A DNA stretch of 41,677 nucleotides. Origin: Paracoccaceae bacterium. GTDB taxonomy: Bacteria > Pseudomonadota > Alphaproteobacteria > Rhodobacterales > Rhodobacteraceae. The notes beneath the pieces were generated by a model. That model saw only the letters and a program-made list of their open reading frames with translations, searched no databases and was not told where the DNA came from. Below, piece after piece: positions 8,740 through 17,793 of the stretch. Each line of letters begins with the position of its first letter. The first letter of the stretch is position 1. The stretch covers positions 1-41,677 of the forward strand of contig CACKSH010000014.1 of assembly GCA_902602765.1 (NCBI GenBank). Direction: 5' to 3'. The position numbers were made by a program, and so were the translations under genes.

Positions 8740-10152
8740 CTATTTGATTATAACTCCCGGGTTCATAATCCCATTTGGATCGAATACACCTTTCAGCTTT
8801 CGCATAAGATCTAATTTTACTGGGCTACTGTATTTAATTAAATCTTTTACCTTAGATCGACCTATACCATGCTCCGCACTTACAGATCCTTTGAACTCTG
8901 CGGTCAGATCGTGAACAGTACTCTCGATCACATCACGCTGTGATGAATATTGATCTTTTGTTTTTCCAGTTTCTGGAAAAATATTAAAATGCAAATTTCC
9001 ATCACCTAAATGTCCAAAACAGTTTACACGAAATCGACCAATAGAAGATAATTCAACTTGAGCTCTGTCTATAAATGTTGAAATTTCTGAAAGAGGTAAA
9101 GATAGATCATGACTAGCTATAGCACCAATTCTTCGATTAGCTTCAGGTATTGTTTCTCTAAGTTTCCACAAAGCATCACTTTCTTTTTGAGATTTCGCAA
9201 GCACGCCATCGTAGACCAACTTCTGACAACAAATTTTTTCATAAAGTTTGATCATAGAGTTTTCTGCACTTCTAGCCGATCCAAATCCTAATTGGATAAG
9301 TATTGCCCAATCAGGTATTGTGCTAAACGGAAGTTGTACCTTAGGCATTGCTTCTTGAATGAAAGAAAAACCTTGGCCTGATAATAATTCAAATGCACTT
9401 AACCCCTCAGAAACAAAATCTTGAGTGATATTAAGAACAGCTAGTGCATCCTTTGGACTGTTCACGAATAGCAAGGCAGTACTTTCCGATCTTGGTAAAG
9501 GAGCCAATCTAAGGGAGGCAGCAGTTACGAAGCCCAAAGATCCCTCAGAGCCTATCAGCAAGCTTTTTAAATCATAGCCAGAGTTATCTTTCCTTAGACG
9601 GCGAAGATCTGACCAGATTTCCCCATTAGGGAAAGTTACTTCTAAACCTAAACATAAATCTCTCGCATTACCGTATCGTAAGACTCCTATACCACCTGCG
9701 TTAGTAGCTAAAATACCTCCAATTCTAGCGGAACCTTTTGATGCTAAAGATAATGGGAATAAACGGTTATTATTCTTAGCCTCATTTTGAATATCTTCCA
9801 ATGTGCACCCTGCTTCACAAACAATAACATGTTCCTGCGGAAATATATCTAATATCTTTGTCAAACGCTCAGTTGATAAAATGAGAGGTGCATTAAGGTT
9901 TTCGCCAACCTGTCCGCCAACTAAGCCAGTACCACCACCATATGGAATTACAGGCACCCGAGCATCTGAGCAAATCTTTAAAATTTTTGAGGCCTCAGAA
10001 ACATTTCGAGGGGCTACTACTGCGCCAAGCCTGCCGATCCATCTACCACGTGGTTCCTCCTTATACCTCTGGCTAGCAGGCCTAAAAACCTTTGGACCAC
10101 AGGCAATTTCTATTTTGGATAAGAACTTTTTATCAACAGGGTTAAACATCAA
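8740..10152 (-). CDS. FAD-binding oxidoreductase, GlcD / D-2-hydroxyacid dehydrogenase type
   Basis: This 470-residue flavoprotein belongs to the FAD-linked oxidase family that includes glycolate oxidase GlcD, D-lactate dehydrogenase and D-2-hydroxyglutarate dehydrogenase. The N-terminal PCMH-type FAD-binding domain shows VIPYGGGTGLVGGQ (about residues 70-85) and the later ATNAGGIGVLRYGNARD stretch. The C-terminal FAD-oxidase domain has FGHLGDGNLHFNI with metal/substrate histidines, and SAEHGIGRSKV near the end. It probably oxidises a D-2-hydroxy acid and passes electrons onward, but the substrate cannot be assigned from sequence. It is the last gene of the minus-strand block, 48 bases after the GNAT gene, and could be read from the same transcript. 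Confidence 0.88.
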   Translation of the reverse strand: MMFNPVDKKFLSKIEIACGPKVFRPASQRYKEEPRGRWIGRLGAVVAPRNVSEASKILKICSDARVPVIPYGGGTGLVGGQVGENLNAPLILSTERLTKILDIFPQEHVIVCEAGCTLEDIQNEAKNNNRLFPLSLASKGSARIGGILATNAGGIGVLRYGNARDLCLGLEVTFPNGEIWSDLRRLRKDNSGYDLKSLLIGSEGSLGFVTAASLRLAPLPRSESTALLFVNSPKDALAVLNITQDFVSEGLSAFELLSGQGFSFIQEAMPKVQLPFSTIPDWAILIQLGFGSARSAENSMIKLYEKICCQKLVYDGVLAKSQKESDALWKLRETIPEANRRIGAIASHDLSLPLSEISTFIDRAQVELSSIGRFRVNCFGHLGDGNLHFNIFPETGKTKDQYSSQRDVIESTVHDLTAEFKGSVSAEHGIGRSKVKDLIKYSSPVKLDLMRKLKGVFDPNGIMNPGVIIK

Positions 10153-10200
10153 AGTTAATCTACCAAATTAAAATCACATAATTTTGTTAAAGCGCTAGTA

Positions 10201-10791
10201 TTATAAAAACCCAGTATCAGTTTTTCCTCGCCTATCATAACGTAACGATGCATACAGAACATGAGTGCGCCACCGGCCATCAATTTGAATGTAGGCTTGA
10301 GCTACTCCCTCATACTTGAAACCACATTTTTCCAGAACTTTACGCGACGGGGTATTTTCAGGCAAGCAAGCTGACTCAATTCTACTTATATCTAATGTAG
10401 CAAATGCGTAATGAACCAGAGCGGATATGGCTTCTGACATAAAACCCTTGCGAGCGTATGGAAGCCCAATCCAATAGCCCATGGTAGCAGTTTGATTTGG
10501 TCCCCTTCGTATATTGTCTAGAGTTATTGCCCCTATCAGCACCCCATCATTTCTATTAATTATGAATAAAGGAATAGCAGTGCCGTTCTGTATTGACCGC
10601 TTTGCCCAATTAACTCGATTTATAAAGGGCCTTCTAAGTAGATGGTCGTGGGACCAAGTTGGTTCCCAAGGAGTTAAAAACTCTTTTGACTCAAAGCGTA
10701 GCTGCGACCAGTTTTTATGGTCTGAGAGCTCAGGCAGCCGCAGGTCTAGTCTATCTGTCTGGATCAGCAACTGACGCTTACTAAATAGCAT
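10201..10791 (-). CDS. GNAT family N-acetyltransferase (RimJ/RimL-like)
   Basis: This 196-residue protein opens with LIQTDRLDLRLPELSD, typical of RimJ/RimL-like GNAT enzymes that acetylate protein N-termini or small amines using acetyl-CoA. The acetyl-CoA binding region is visible as MGYWIGLPYARKGFMSEA (about residues 123-140), and the C-terminal part has ENTPSRKVLEKCGFKYEG, the usual RimJ-type end. The start codon lies 2 bases after the stop of the M16 peptidase gene, so it is almost certainly co-translated with it. The actual substrate is unknown; RimJ-like activity on a ribosomal protein is only a family-level inference. Confidence 0.88.
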   Translation of the reverse strand: MLFSKRQLLIQTDRLDLRLPELSDHKNWSQLRFESKEFLTPWEPTWSHDHLLRRPFINRVNWAKRSIQNGTAIPLFIINRNDGVLIGAITLDNIRRGPNQTATMGYWIGLPYARKGFMSEAISALVHYAFATLDISRIESACLPENTPSRKVLEKCGFKYEGVAQAYIQIDGRWRTHVLYASLRYDRRGKTDTGFL

Positions 10792-10793
10792 TT

Positions 10794-12059
10794 TCAGGCA
10801 GCTCGTCTCTTTTCTAACTCACTAAGATCTGGGGCCAAACCTACCGGGCCATATAATGCCATTGCAGTTTTTGTTGAAACCGCAATTTTCTCCGCATAAC
10901 TTCGCATATCGTTTAAACCTATTGCATCAATTTTTTGGACAGTTTCTTCTAGACTTGGGATGCGATCCCATATTGAAACCATCCGTGCAAGTCGCTCTGC
11001 ACGAGAAGATGCGCTTTCAAGGCCCATTAGCAAGCCTGCCTTCATTTGAGAACGTGCACGATCCAACTCAGACTGACTGAAGTTATCAGCAGCTCTTTTT
11101 AGTTCATCGAAGGTTAGTTCGCTCAATTCCTTTAATTTTTCCTCACTAGTACCTGCATATATTAAAGTACTGCCACCGTCACGATATGCTACTGACTGCG
11201 CGAAAATAGAATAACATAAGCCCCGTTTTTCTCGAATTTCCTGGAAAAGGCGGGAAGACATTCCTCCGCCAAGTGCTACGCTGTAAATCTGCGCTGCATA
11301 AATTTCGTCATCAACATAACTAGGCCCATCAAAAGCTAAGGCCATATGTGCTTGCTCTAATTTTTTTTCTCTTCGAAACTCGCCACCATGAAAATTGGTT
11401 GAGGTGATTGGAGATCTTGTCTTTTTTAGTTTTAGGCTACCAAAATGTTCCTTTGCTAAAGATACAATGTGTTCATGATTTACCCCACCAGCTGCTGCCA
11501 AAATCAACCTATCAGGAGAGTAATTTTCGGATACAAAATCAGATAGATCACGCTTATGAAATTTTTGAACCTTTTCTGCAGGACCTAAGATTGTTCGCCC
11601 CATTGGTTGATCCGGGTACGCCGTTTCCTGCAACCAATCAAAAATTATATCATCTGGAGTATCTAATGATTGACCAATTTCTTGCAGGATGACATTACGT
11701 TCAACTTCTATTTCTCTTTTGTCAAAAATCGAATTCTTCAAGATATCTGCTAAAATATCGATGGCTAACGGTATATTTTCGTTTAACAATCTGACATAAT
11801 AAGCCGTTACTTCTCTGGAAGTATAAGCATTTATATATCCACCTACGTCTTCAATTGCTTCAGCTATATCAAGTGCAGACCTTTTAGCAGTTCCCTTAAA
11901 TGCCATATGCTCTAAAAAGTGAGCAATCCCATTTTGTTCAGGGCGTTCATGGCGACCTCCAGCGTCAACCCAGACGCCAATCGAAGCTGATCGCAAACCA
12001 GGCATATGCTCCGTGACAATACGAAATCCATTTTCTAATTTTTCAGTTTGGACCGTCAC
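10794..12059 (-). CDS. M16 family zinc metallopeptidase (processing peptidase-like)
   Basis: This 421-residue protein is a single-unit M16 peptidase related to the beta subunit of the mitochondrial processing peptidase. The inverted zinc motif HxxEH is intact in GIAHFLEHMAFKGT (His47, Glu50, His51), and the third ligand is expected among the acidic residues of KREIEVERNVILQE downstream. The C-terminal half carries the usual GGGMSSRLFQEIREKRGLCY stretch of the M16 C domain. No signal peptide is visible, so it is probably cytoplasmic. It begins 1 base after the thrC stop, and the GNAT gene follows after 2 bases. The thrC-M16 pairing is a recurrent alphaproteobacterial arrangement. Its natural substrates are unknown. 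Confidence 0.93.
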   Translation of the reverse strand: MTVQTEKLENGFRIVTEHMPGLRSASIGVWVDAGGRHERPEQNGIAHFLEHMAFKGTAKRSALDIAEAIEDVGGYINAYTSREVTAYYVRLLNENIPLAIDILADILKNSIFDKREIEVERNVILQEIGQSLDTPDDIIFDWLQETAYPDQPMGRTILGPAEKVQKFHKRDLSDFVSENYSPDRLILAAAGGVNHEHIVSLAKEHFGSLKLKKTRSPITSTNFHGGEFRREKKLEQAHMALAFDGPSYVDDEIYAAQIYSVALGGGMSSRLFQEIREKRGLCYSIFAQSVAYRDGGSTLIYAGTSEEKLKELSELTFDELKRAADNFSQSELDRARSQMKAGLLMGLESASSRAERLARMVSIWDRIPSLEETVQKIDAIGLNDMRSYAEKIAVSTKTAMALYGPVGLAPDLSELEKRRAA

Positions 12060-12060
12060 A

Positions 12061-13446
12061 TTATATCCTGTCTCTGATTAAATTTTTTAACTGAACCAAA
12101 TCGTTATCAACTTTTGAAATCCGCTCCGGTCTGTCAAATAGATCACTCATTCTATTTGGAAGCTTTGGATTTACTTCTGAAGCTTTTTTAACAGCAGCTG
12201 GAAATTTTGCAGGATGTGCCGTCGCTAGTGTAACCATGGGCACTTTATTATTACGCAAGTCGTCTGCAACCTTTACCCCTATAGCTGTGTGTGGGCAAAG
12301 TAGCTGGGCTGATCTAGTCAAAATGGTCTTAATCGTATCAGAAGTTTCGACTTCAGTCGCCGTACCAGAAGAATAATGCTCCGATAAAGCGTTTAACGCA
12401 TCGTTTGTAATTTCAAAACCATCATTCTGTTTCAATTGCTCCATGAGTTTTACAATTTCTGCTGTGTCTAGGCCGTAGGCGAAAAATAAAGCCCGCTCAA
12501 AATTTGAACTGATTTGTATATCCATTGATGGGCTAATTGACGCTGCAACTTGCGTCGTATGATATCCCTTTCCACTCAAGCATCTATGCAAAATGTCATT
12601 CTGGTTGGTTGCCACAACTAATCGTTCAATTGGCAAACCCATTTCTTTTGCAATATAACCGGCAAAAATATCACCAAAATTACCAGTTGGAACAGTAAAG
12701 CTCACTTTTCGAAAAGGTGCTCCTAGCGAAACTGCAGATGAAAAATAATATACAATTTGTGCAAGAACGCGCGCCCAGTTTATAGAATTAATACCTGCAA
12801 GTTGCACTTCGTTACGAAATTCATGGTCGTTAAACATATCTTTTACACGAGACTGACAGTCATCAAAGGTTCCGTCCACCGCAATCGCATGAACGTTACT
12901 TTCTTTCGCAGTTGTCATTTGCCTGCGTTGAACATCCGAAACTCGCCCATCTGGAAAGAGAATGAAAACATTCACCGCGTCCAGACCCCTAAAAGCCTCT
13001 ATAGCAGCACTACCAGTATCTCCACTAGTTGCGCCAATTATTGTGACTTGTTTCTCACGACGCTTTAACGCGACCTGAAATAACTGTCCGATTAGTTGCA
13101 TCGCAAAGTCTTTGAATGCAAGGGTCGGACCATGAAAGAGCTCTAATAAAAAATGATTAGCTTCCAACTCAACCAGAGGAGCGCATGAAACATGGCTGAA
13201 ATTTGCGTAGGCTTTTTCAATAATTTCGATTAAAGCATCATCTTCGAATGCATCACCCACGAAGGGTTTAATTATTCTAAATGCAATGTCTTGATAACGT
13301 AAACCTTGCAGAGATAAAATGTCATCTTTGGTTAACTTTGGAATGTGAGCTGGAACATATAATCCACCGTCCAGAGCCAAGCCCGTAAGCATTGCTTCCT
13401 CGAAGCTAAGCGCAGGAGCCACTCCACGAGTTGAGATATACTTCAT
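12061..13446 (-). CDS. thrC: Threonine synthase
   Basis: Threonine synthase is a PLP enzyme that converts O-phosphohomoserine to threonine, the last step of the pathway. The 461-residue protein starts MKYISTRGVAP and carries the PLP lysine in FHGPTLAFKDFAMQ (Lys112), ATSGDTGSAA, which cradles the phosphate, and VPTGNFGDIFAGYIA. I place the start at the ATG at 13446-13444, which overlaps the surf1 stop as ATGA. The frame stays open for 13 more codons, but those residues do not look like ThrC and would lie entirely inside surf1. The 4-base overlap implies translational coupling to surf1 and so to the cytochrome oxidase operon. Confidence 0.96.
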   Translation of the reverse strand: MKYISTRGVAPALSFEEAMLTGLALDGGLYVPAHIPKLTKDDILSLQGLRYQDIAFRIIKPFVGDAFEDDALIEIIEKAYANFSHVSCAPLVELEANHFLLELFHGPTLAFKDFAMQLIGQLFQVALKRREKQVTIIGATSGDTGSAAIEAFRGLDAVNVFILFPDGRVSDVQRRQMTTAKESNVHAIAVDGTFDDCQSRVKDMFNDHEFRNEVQLAGINSINWARVLAQIVYYFSSAVSLGAPFRKVSFTVPTGNFGDIFAGYIAKEMGLPIERLVVATNQNDILHRCLSGKGYHTTQVAASISPSMDIQISSNFERALFFAYGLDTAEIVKLMEQLKQNDGFEITNDALNALSEHYSSGTATEVETSDTIKTILTRSAQLLCPHTAIGVKVADDLRNNKVPMVTLATAHPAKFPAAVKKASEVNPKLPNRMSDLFDRPERISKVDNDLVQLKNLIRDRI

Positions 13447-14117
13447 TTTACAGCCTTTTGCCTTGTAGTCCAAATAAATAGACAACTCATGAGAGCCCAG
13501 ATTATGGCTAAAGAAAACCAGGTAATCGCATACTGTAAGTGATCATTTGGAATGTGCGTAGTGTCAATAGGCATTGGATTAATATTTTTATCTTTAAATG
13601 TTGACTCTTTTAGAATTATTAATATCGGTTCCGTTTGCAAAGCAGATGCAACACGCTCTACGTCGCGCGCAAACCAAATATTATTTTCAAGATCAGGTTC
13701 CGGAGTGAAGTTGTCTACTTCATCAGGCCAATGCAAATTTCCAACTAAAGAAATATCACTAACCAAATCTATATCATAATCAGTTTCAAGTCCTATGAAT
13801 CCTAGGTCTACGAGCAACCTACGTCCATTTGTTCGAAAAACATGAATTATTCGATAACCAGCTCCATAACGCTTTTTACTCGCCAGTACCCGAATGCTTT
13901 CTTGCATAAACTGTCCAGAAATTTCTACAGATAAATATTTATGAACACTCTCAGAGGGCTCAGCCGGCAAAAGTACTGGAGATGCCGCAATTTTTTGATC
14001 TATCTTTTTTAAGACGTCTAGTTTCCAATTAAGCCTGTCAATTTGCCACTTCCCCAGATAGAGCAAACAAGCTGTTCCAGCGAAAGCAATAAACACTATG
14101 AACCAAATACGCTTCAT
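13443..14117 (-). CDS. surf1: SURF1 family cytochrome oxidase assembly protein
   Basis: This 224-residue protein is a SURF1/Shy1-like factor that helps insert heme a into subunit I of aa3-type cytochrome c oxidase. The topology is typical: a membrane helix at residues 4-22, a periplasmic domain and a second membrane helix at about 197-216. Family motifs include GKWQIDRLNWKLDVL, RRLLVDLGFIG and the C-terminal HLQYAITWFSLAIIW with the conserved Tyr/Trp. It lies 89 bases after coxC and its stop overlaps the thrC start by 4 bases. Confidence 0.9.
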   Translation of the reverse strand: MKRIWFIVFIAFAGTACLLYLGKWQIDRLNWKLDVLKKIDQKIAASPVLLPAEPSESVHKYLSVEISGQFMQESIRVLASKKRYGAGYRIIHVFRTNGRRLLVDLGFIGLETDYDIDLVSDISLVGNLHWPDEVDNFTPEPDLENNIWFARDVERVASALQTEPILIILKESTFKDKNINPMPIDTTHIPNDHLQYAITWFSLAIIWALMSCLFIWTTRQKAVK

Positions 14118-14206
14118 TGGCTTGATGCTTTAAACGCGAAATACGCTAGTAACAAGTAGTGGGCATAGGTATTTCGCTGACTTTGTTTTTTGCAAAAAAG
14201 TAAATA

Positions 14207-15007
14207 TCAACCTCCCCAAACATACACAGCCGCGAAAAGAAATAGCCACACTACATCTACAAAGTGCCAGTACCAAGCAGCTGCCTCGAAACCAAGATGA
14301 CTTTCAGGCGAAAAATGACCGCGCAAAGTTCTCATCAGACAAATAAATAAGAATATAGTACCCACGATCACATGGAATCCATGAAATCCAGTCGCCATAA
14401 AAAAATTGGCACCATAGATATTACCACTGAAACCAAATGCAGCATGGCTGTACTCGTAAGCTTGAAAAACGGTAAAAATACCTCCTAATAAAATTGCTAG
14501 GATTAAGCCGTTTTTTATGTCTTTCCGATTATTTTCATGTACCAGAGCGTGATGCGCCCATGTAGCTGCAGCACCAGAGCATAGTAAAATAAGTGTGTTA
14601 ATTAGAGGTAAGTGCCATGGATCGAAAGTTTCAATTCCTACAGGTGGCCAAACACCATCGACTATAGGGGACTGATCTGACATTGGATACATGGCGTGCT
14701 TGAAAAAACTCCAAAACCAAGCTGCAAAAAACATAACTTCCGACATGATAAAAAGGATAAAACCGTAACGCAGCCCAATTAAAACTACCGGGGTATGATC
14801 ACCCTCTTTATTTTCAGTAACAGTATCTGCCCACCATCCAAACATGACATACAAAACGCCAACAAACCCAATTAGAAGAAGCCAGGGACCGTTTCCATGA
14901 AAAAACAAAACAGCTCCAAACAACATTACGAAAGCTGCAACTGACCCAATAAATGGCCACAGAGATGGATTTAAAATGTGATAGTCATGATTTTTTACAT
15001 GTGCCAT
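14207..15007 (-). CDS. coxC: Cytochrome c oxidase subunit III
   Basis: This 266-residue subunit III has the expected seven membrane helices and the family motifs [19 protein letters not shown] at the N terminus, [46 protein letters not shown] and the C-terminal [14 protein letters not shown]. The conserved glutamate of EVMFF and the histidines of HFVDVVW are present. It belongs to the aa3-type oxidase in the inner membrane. The gene overlaps the end of ctaG by 13 bases. Subunit I is not in the window. Confidence 0.97.
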   Translation of the reverse strand: MAHVKNHDYHILNPSLWPFIGSVAAFVMLFGAVLFFHGNGPWLLLIGFVGVLYVMFGWWADTVTENKEGDHTPVVLIGLRYGFILFIMSEVMFFAAWFWSFFKHAMYPMSDQSPIVDGVWPPVGIETFDPWHLPLINTLILLCSGAAATWAHHALVHENNRKDIKNGLILAILLGGIFTVFQAYEYSHAAFGFSGNIYGANFFMATGFHGFHVIVGTIFLFICLMRTLRGHFSPESHLGFEAAAWYWHFVDVVWLFLFAAVYVWGG

Positions 15008-15606
15008 AATTGTCCCTCTTTACCGTCGCTATTTAAGTCTATGCTTGGGTAGTTACTATTAAATTTTGCTTCATCTATTGGCAGATCAATTTCGTAAAAA
15101 GTATACGACAGCGTGATGGTTTTAGCAAATTTGGCGTCTTTATCATTAACTAACTCAGGATCTACAAAAAATGTCACAGGCATTTGCACCCGTTCACCTG
15201 GCTGTAAAATCTGCTCTTGAAAGCAAAAACAGTCAATTTTGTTAAAAAACGACCCAGCTCCGTACGGAGTAACGTTATAGCTGGCGGATCCCGCGATTGG
15301 TCGACTCGTTGGATTATATGCTTCGTAAAACGCGAGTGCTGTTTCTCCAAATTTAACTTCTACCGTTCTTTCAACTGGCATGAATTCCCAGGGCATGTCA
15401 CGCGCCAAAGACGCATCAAACCGTATTGTTATTGTCTTGTCTAAGATAATTTCAGACTCAACTTCTGAAACATTTGTATAGCCACCGTATCCGGTCACCC
15501 GACAAAAAAGATCATACAGAGGAACTGAGGCCCAAGCCATCGCTCCCATAAAAAATACCACACCTAAAGCATAAAGAGCGGTTTTCTGATTTGCTTTTTC
15601 ATTCAC
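14995..15606 (-). CDS. ctaG: Cytochrome c oxidase assembly protein CtaG (Cox11)
   Basis: CtaG/Cox11 delivers copper to the CuB site of subunit I. The protein has one N-terminal membrane helix ([20 protein letters not shown]), the conserved [17 protein letters not shown] and a periplasmic immunoglobulin-like domain with the copper-binding cysteine pair in [10 protein letters not shown]. The open frame reaches an ATG at 15645, but I prefer the GTG at 15606-15604 (203 residues). That GTG has AGGAG 9 bases upstream, gives the usual family length and overlaps the stop of the upstream coxF-like gene by only 8 bases. The extra 13 residues of the longer form read [13 protein letters not shown] and do not resemble the family. 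Confidence 0.93.
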   Translation of the reverse strand: MNEKANQKTALYALGVVFFMGAMAWASVPLYDLFCRVTGYGGYTNVSEVESEIILDKTITIRFDASLARDMPWEFMPVERTVEVKFGETALAFYEAYNPTSRPIAGSASYNVTPYGAGSFFNKIDCFCFQEQILQPGERVQMPVTFFVDPELVNDKDAKFAKTITLSYTFYEIDLPIDEAKFNSNYPSIDLNSDGKEGQLWHM

Positions 15607-15766
15607 TACTTGCTGCTCCTGCAATTGCGCTGGAAACATCTCCATCTGTAACTTTAACCACAGTCAAACCAAACATAAGAGCTACAAAAGTTACGAGAAC
15701 AACGCCTATCCCTATGTTTTTACTCATACGACGCTTATGAAGTTCATGCTCCACTTCAAAGTTCAT
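15599..15766 (-). CDS. coxF: Small membrane protein of the cox operon, CoxF-like
   Basis: A 55-residue frame lies in the gap between ctaB and ctaG. It starts at the ATG at 15766-15764, which overlaps the ctaB stop (TTATGA), and ends with TGA at 15601-15599, inside the start region of ctaG. The product begins [13 protein letters not shown], has one membrane helix (about residues 18-38, [19 protein letters not shown]) and ends [20 protein letters not shown] short protein with a basic N-terminal stretch, one helix and the xTVVKV pattern occurs at this position in many alphaproteobacterial cox operons and is usually called CoxF; its role in oxidase assembly is not well defined. The two-sided overlaps support real translation. 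Confidence 0.8.
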   Translation of the reverse strand: MNFEVEHELHKRRMSKNIGIGVVLVTFVALMFGLTVVKVTDGDVSSAIAGAASSE

Positions 15767-16704
15767 AAGAACCCCCATGAAAAGTTAGTGCCGAGCCCGT
15801 GGTCTACTAGAACAGAACCAAATTGTAAGAAGAGATATATTAGCGAGTAACGAAAAAAGCTTCGTTCCACTTTGAAGTTATCCCCTTCTGCATCATGGTC
15901 TCCTCTCATCCAAATATTGAATGCCATAACTACAAAGATCGAATTGAGTACTATTGAGGTTCCTAAGAACACCCACCCTCCTAATGCTGTGAATGACGTA
16001 AATAATGCAAATAGAGCTAATAAAATTGTATATAAAAAAATATGATTTCTAGTTGAGCGCCGACCATGCGTAACCGTAAGCATCGGTACACGCGCATTTT
16101 CATAGTCATCCCGCATGAAAAGCGCGAGAGCCCAAAAGTGCGGTGGAGTCCAAAGGAAGATTAACGAAAACATAAGAATGCTTTCAATAGATATCCCAGA
16201 GGTAGCAACTGCCCAACCAATCATGGGAGGAAAAGCACCAGCAGCTCCGCCAATCACAATGTTTTGAGGGGTCCATCTCTTTAACCATATTGTATAAATT
16301 GCTACATAGAAAAAGATGGTAAAAAATAAAAATACCGCCGCAAACCAATTCGCCGCTAACCCTAGCATTAAAACAGATATACCTGCTAAACCAAAGCCAA
16401 ATGCTTTAGCTTCAGCACTTTTGATTTTTCCGGCAGGAATTGGACGATTTCGGGTGCGACGCATTAAACCGTCAATATCTGAGTCATACCACATATTTAG
16501 AGCACCAGAAGCACCTCCACCGAGGGCAATAAATATAATTGATACTAGAATTGTAAACGGATGCACATCGACTGGAGCAGCTATTATGCCCACCAGCGCT
16601 GTAAATACAACTAAGATCATCACTCTGGGCTTTAGCAGAGCGATATAGTCACTTATTTCAGCTTCAGCTTCAAATTCATCTTTTGCGAAAGTTGTGTCAC
16701 TCAT
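15763..16704 (-). CDS. ctaB: Protoheme IX farnesyltransferase (heme O synthase)
   Basis: This 313-residue UbiA-family prenyltransferase attaches a farnesyl group to protoheme IX to make heme O, the precursor of heme A for cytochrome oxidase. Motifs include the first aspartate-rich site [21 protein letters not shown] (about residues 88-108) and [27 protein letters not shown] near residue 190. Eight to nine membrane helices are visible. The gene follows coxB by 63 bases and its stop overlaps the coxF-like start. [11 protein letters not shown] is a plausible start. Confidence 0.97.
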   Translation of the reverse strand: MSDTTFAKDEFEAEAEISDYIALLKPRVMILVVFTALVGIIAAPVDVHPFTILVSIIFIALGGGASGALNMWYDSDIDGLMRRTRNRPIPAGKIKSAEAKAFGFGLAGISVLMLGLAANWFAAVFLFFTIFFYVAIYTIWLKRWTPQNIVIGGAAGAFPPMIGWAVATSGISIESILMFSLIFLWTPPHFWALALFMRDDYENARVPMLTVTHGRRSTRNHIFLYTILLALFALFTSFTALGGWVFLGTSIVLNSIFVVMAFNIWMRGDHDAEGDNFKVERSFFRYSLIYLFLQFGSVLVDHGLGTNFSWGFL

Positions 16705-16767
16705 ATTAATTCTTGGGTCCCAATAAACTTACGCCCAAACTTTGAGCACTTTTGACTTTACAAGCAA

Positions 16768-17646
16768 TTAATTAGCCAATGCCAACTCTATAGCATTGCT
16801 AGAACTCTCTGCTTCAGCAAACTCTTCAATAGCACCGGAAAGCCAAGCATCATAATTTTCTTGGCTTACAACTTTAACCGTAATTGGCATGTATGCGTGG
16901 TCCTTGCCACAAAGCTCAGAACATTGACCAAAGTAAACACCTTCTTTTTCTGCTTTGAACCACAACTGCCCCAAACGTCCCGGTACTGCATCTTGCTTTA
17001 CTCCAAAGGCCGGTATAGTCCAACTATGAATTACATCAGCTCCAGTAACTTGCATGACAACTACCTTACCTACTGGAACTACAACTGCTGTATCGGTCGC
17101 GAGCAAAAATTCATCCCTTGAATACCCTGCTTCGACTAGTTCTTCTTCGACTTCCGGGGTCAAAACTTTACCATCACCAATCAGATAGCTGGCGAAGTCA
17201 AATCCATGGTCCGTGTATTCATATTCCCAAAACCACTGATATCCTGTGACCTTTATATTTATGTCACCATCTGGGATTACTTGCTGTTTAAAAAGTACCG
17301 GTAGAGAAAATGCTCCAATAAAAACAAGAATAACAATCGGCACAACGGTCCAAGCAACCTCCACGGGAGTATTGTGGGTAAAGGATGCTGGCTCAGGGTT
17401 GGATTTACGATTAAACTTAAAAATTACATATCCTAGGAGAAATGTTACAAACAGACTTATTGCTGTAATTATGATTAGAAGCATACCATCCAGCCACTGC
17501 AGATCTCTTGCTATCTCTGTTACCGCGGGCTGAAAACCAGTGCCAGATTGAGTTGGCACCCCAATTAGCTCCAAGTTTTCTTGCGAGTTGGCTACACTTC
17601 CAAAGAAAAATGCTGCCGTACTGTACTTAAAAATATTTTGTCCCAT
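16768..17646 (-). CDS. coxB: Cytochrome c oxidase subunit II
   Basis: This 292-residue subunit II accepts electrons from cytochrome c at the binuclear CuA centre. The N terminus looks like a signal sequence ([20 protein letters not shown]). Two membrane helices follow near residues 55-77 and 95-117, then the periplasmic cupredoxin domain. CuA ligands are visible in [12 protein letters not shown] and [16 protein letters not shown] (two cysteines, His, Met; about residues 239-253). It is the first gene of the minus-strand oxidase operon, with AAGG 7 bases before its ATG. The 126-147 bases up to the divergent tldD gene must hold the promoters of both. Confidence 0.97.
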   Translation of the reverse strand: MGQNIFKYSTAAFFFGSVANSQENLELIGVPTQSGTGFQPAVTEIARDLQWLDGMLLIIITAISLFVTFLLGYVIFKFNRKSNPEPASFTHNTPVEVAWTVVPIVILVFIGAFSLPVLFKQQVIPDGDINIKVTGYQWFWEYEYTDHGFDFASYLIGDGKVLTPEVEEELVEAGYSRDEFLLATDTAVVVPVGKVVVMQVTGADVIHSWTIPAFGVKQDAVPGRLGQLWFKAEKEGVYFGQCSELCGKDHAYMPITVKVVSQENYDAWLSGAIEEFAEAESSSNAIELALAN

Positions 17647-17793
17647 AATATAACCTTAAATAGAGCTGTAAATGGCTGTTGTCTTCTACTGGTTTAAAAC
17701 CATATTCTTGCTGATAGATAAAGAAGAAAACTTGCGTCAAAGAGACGCTTCCGATCATTTTCGTCAATTTTAATGAAAAACTTAGGTAAAAAA

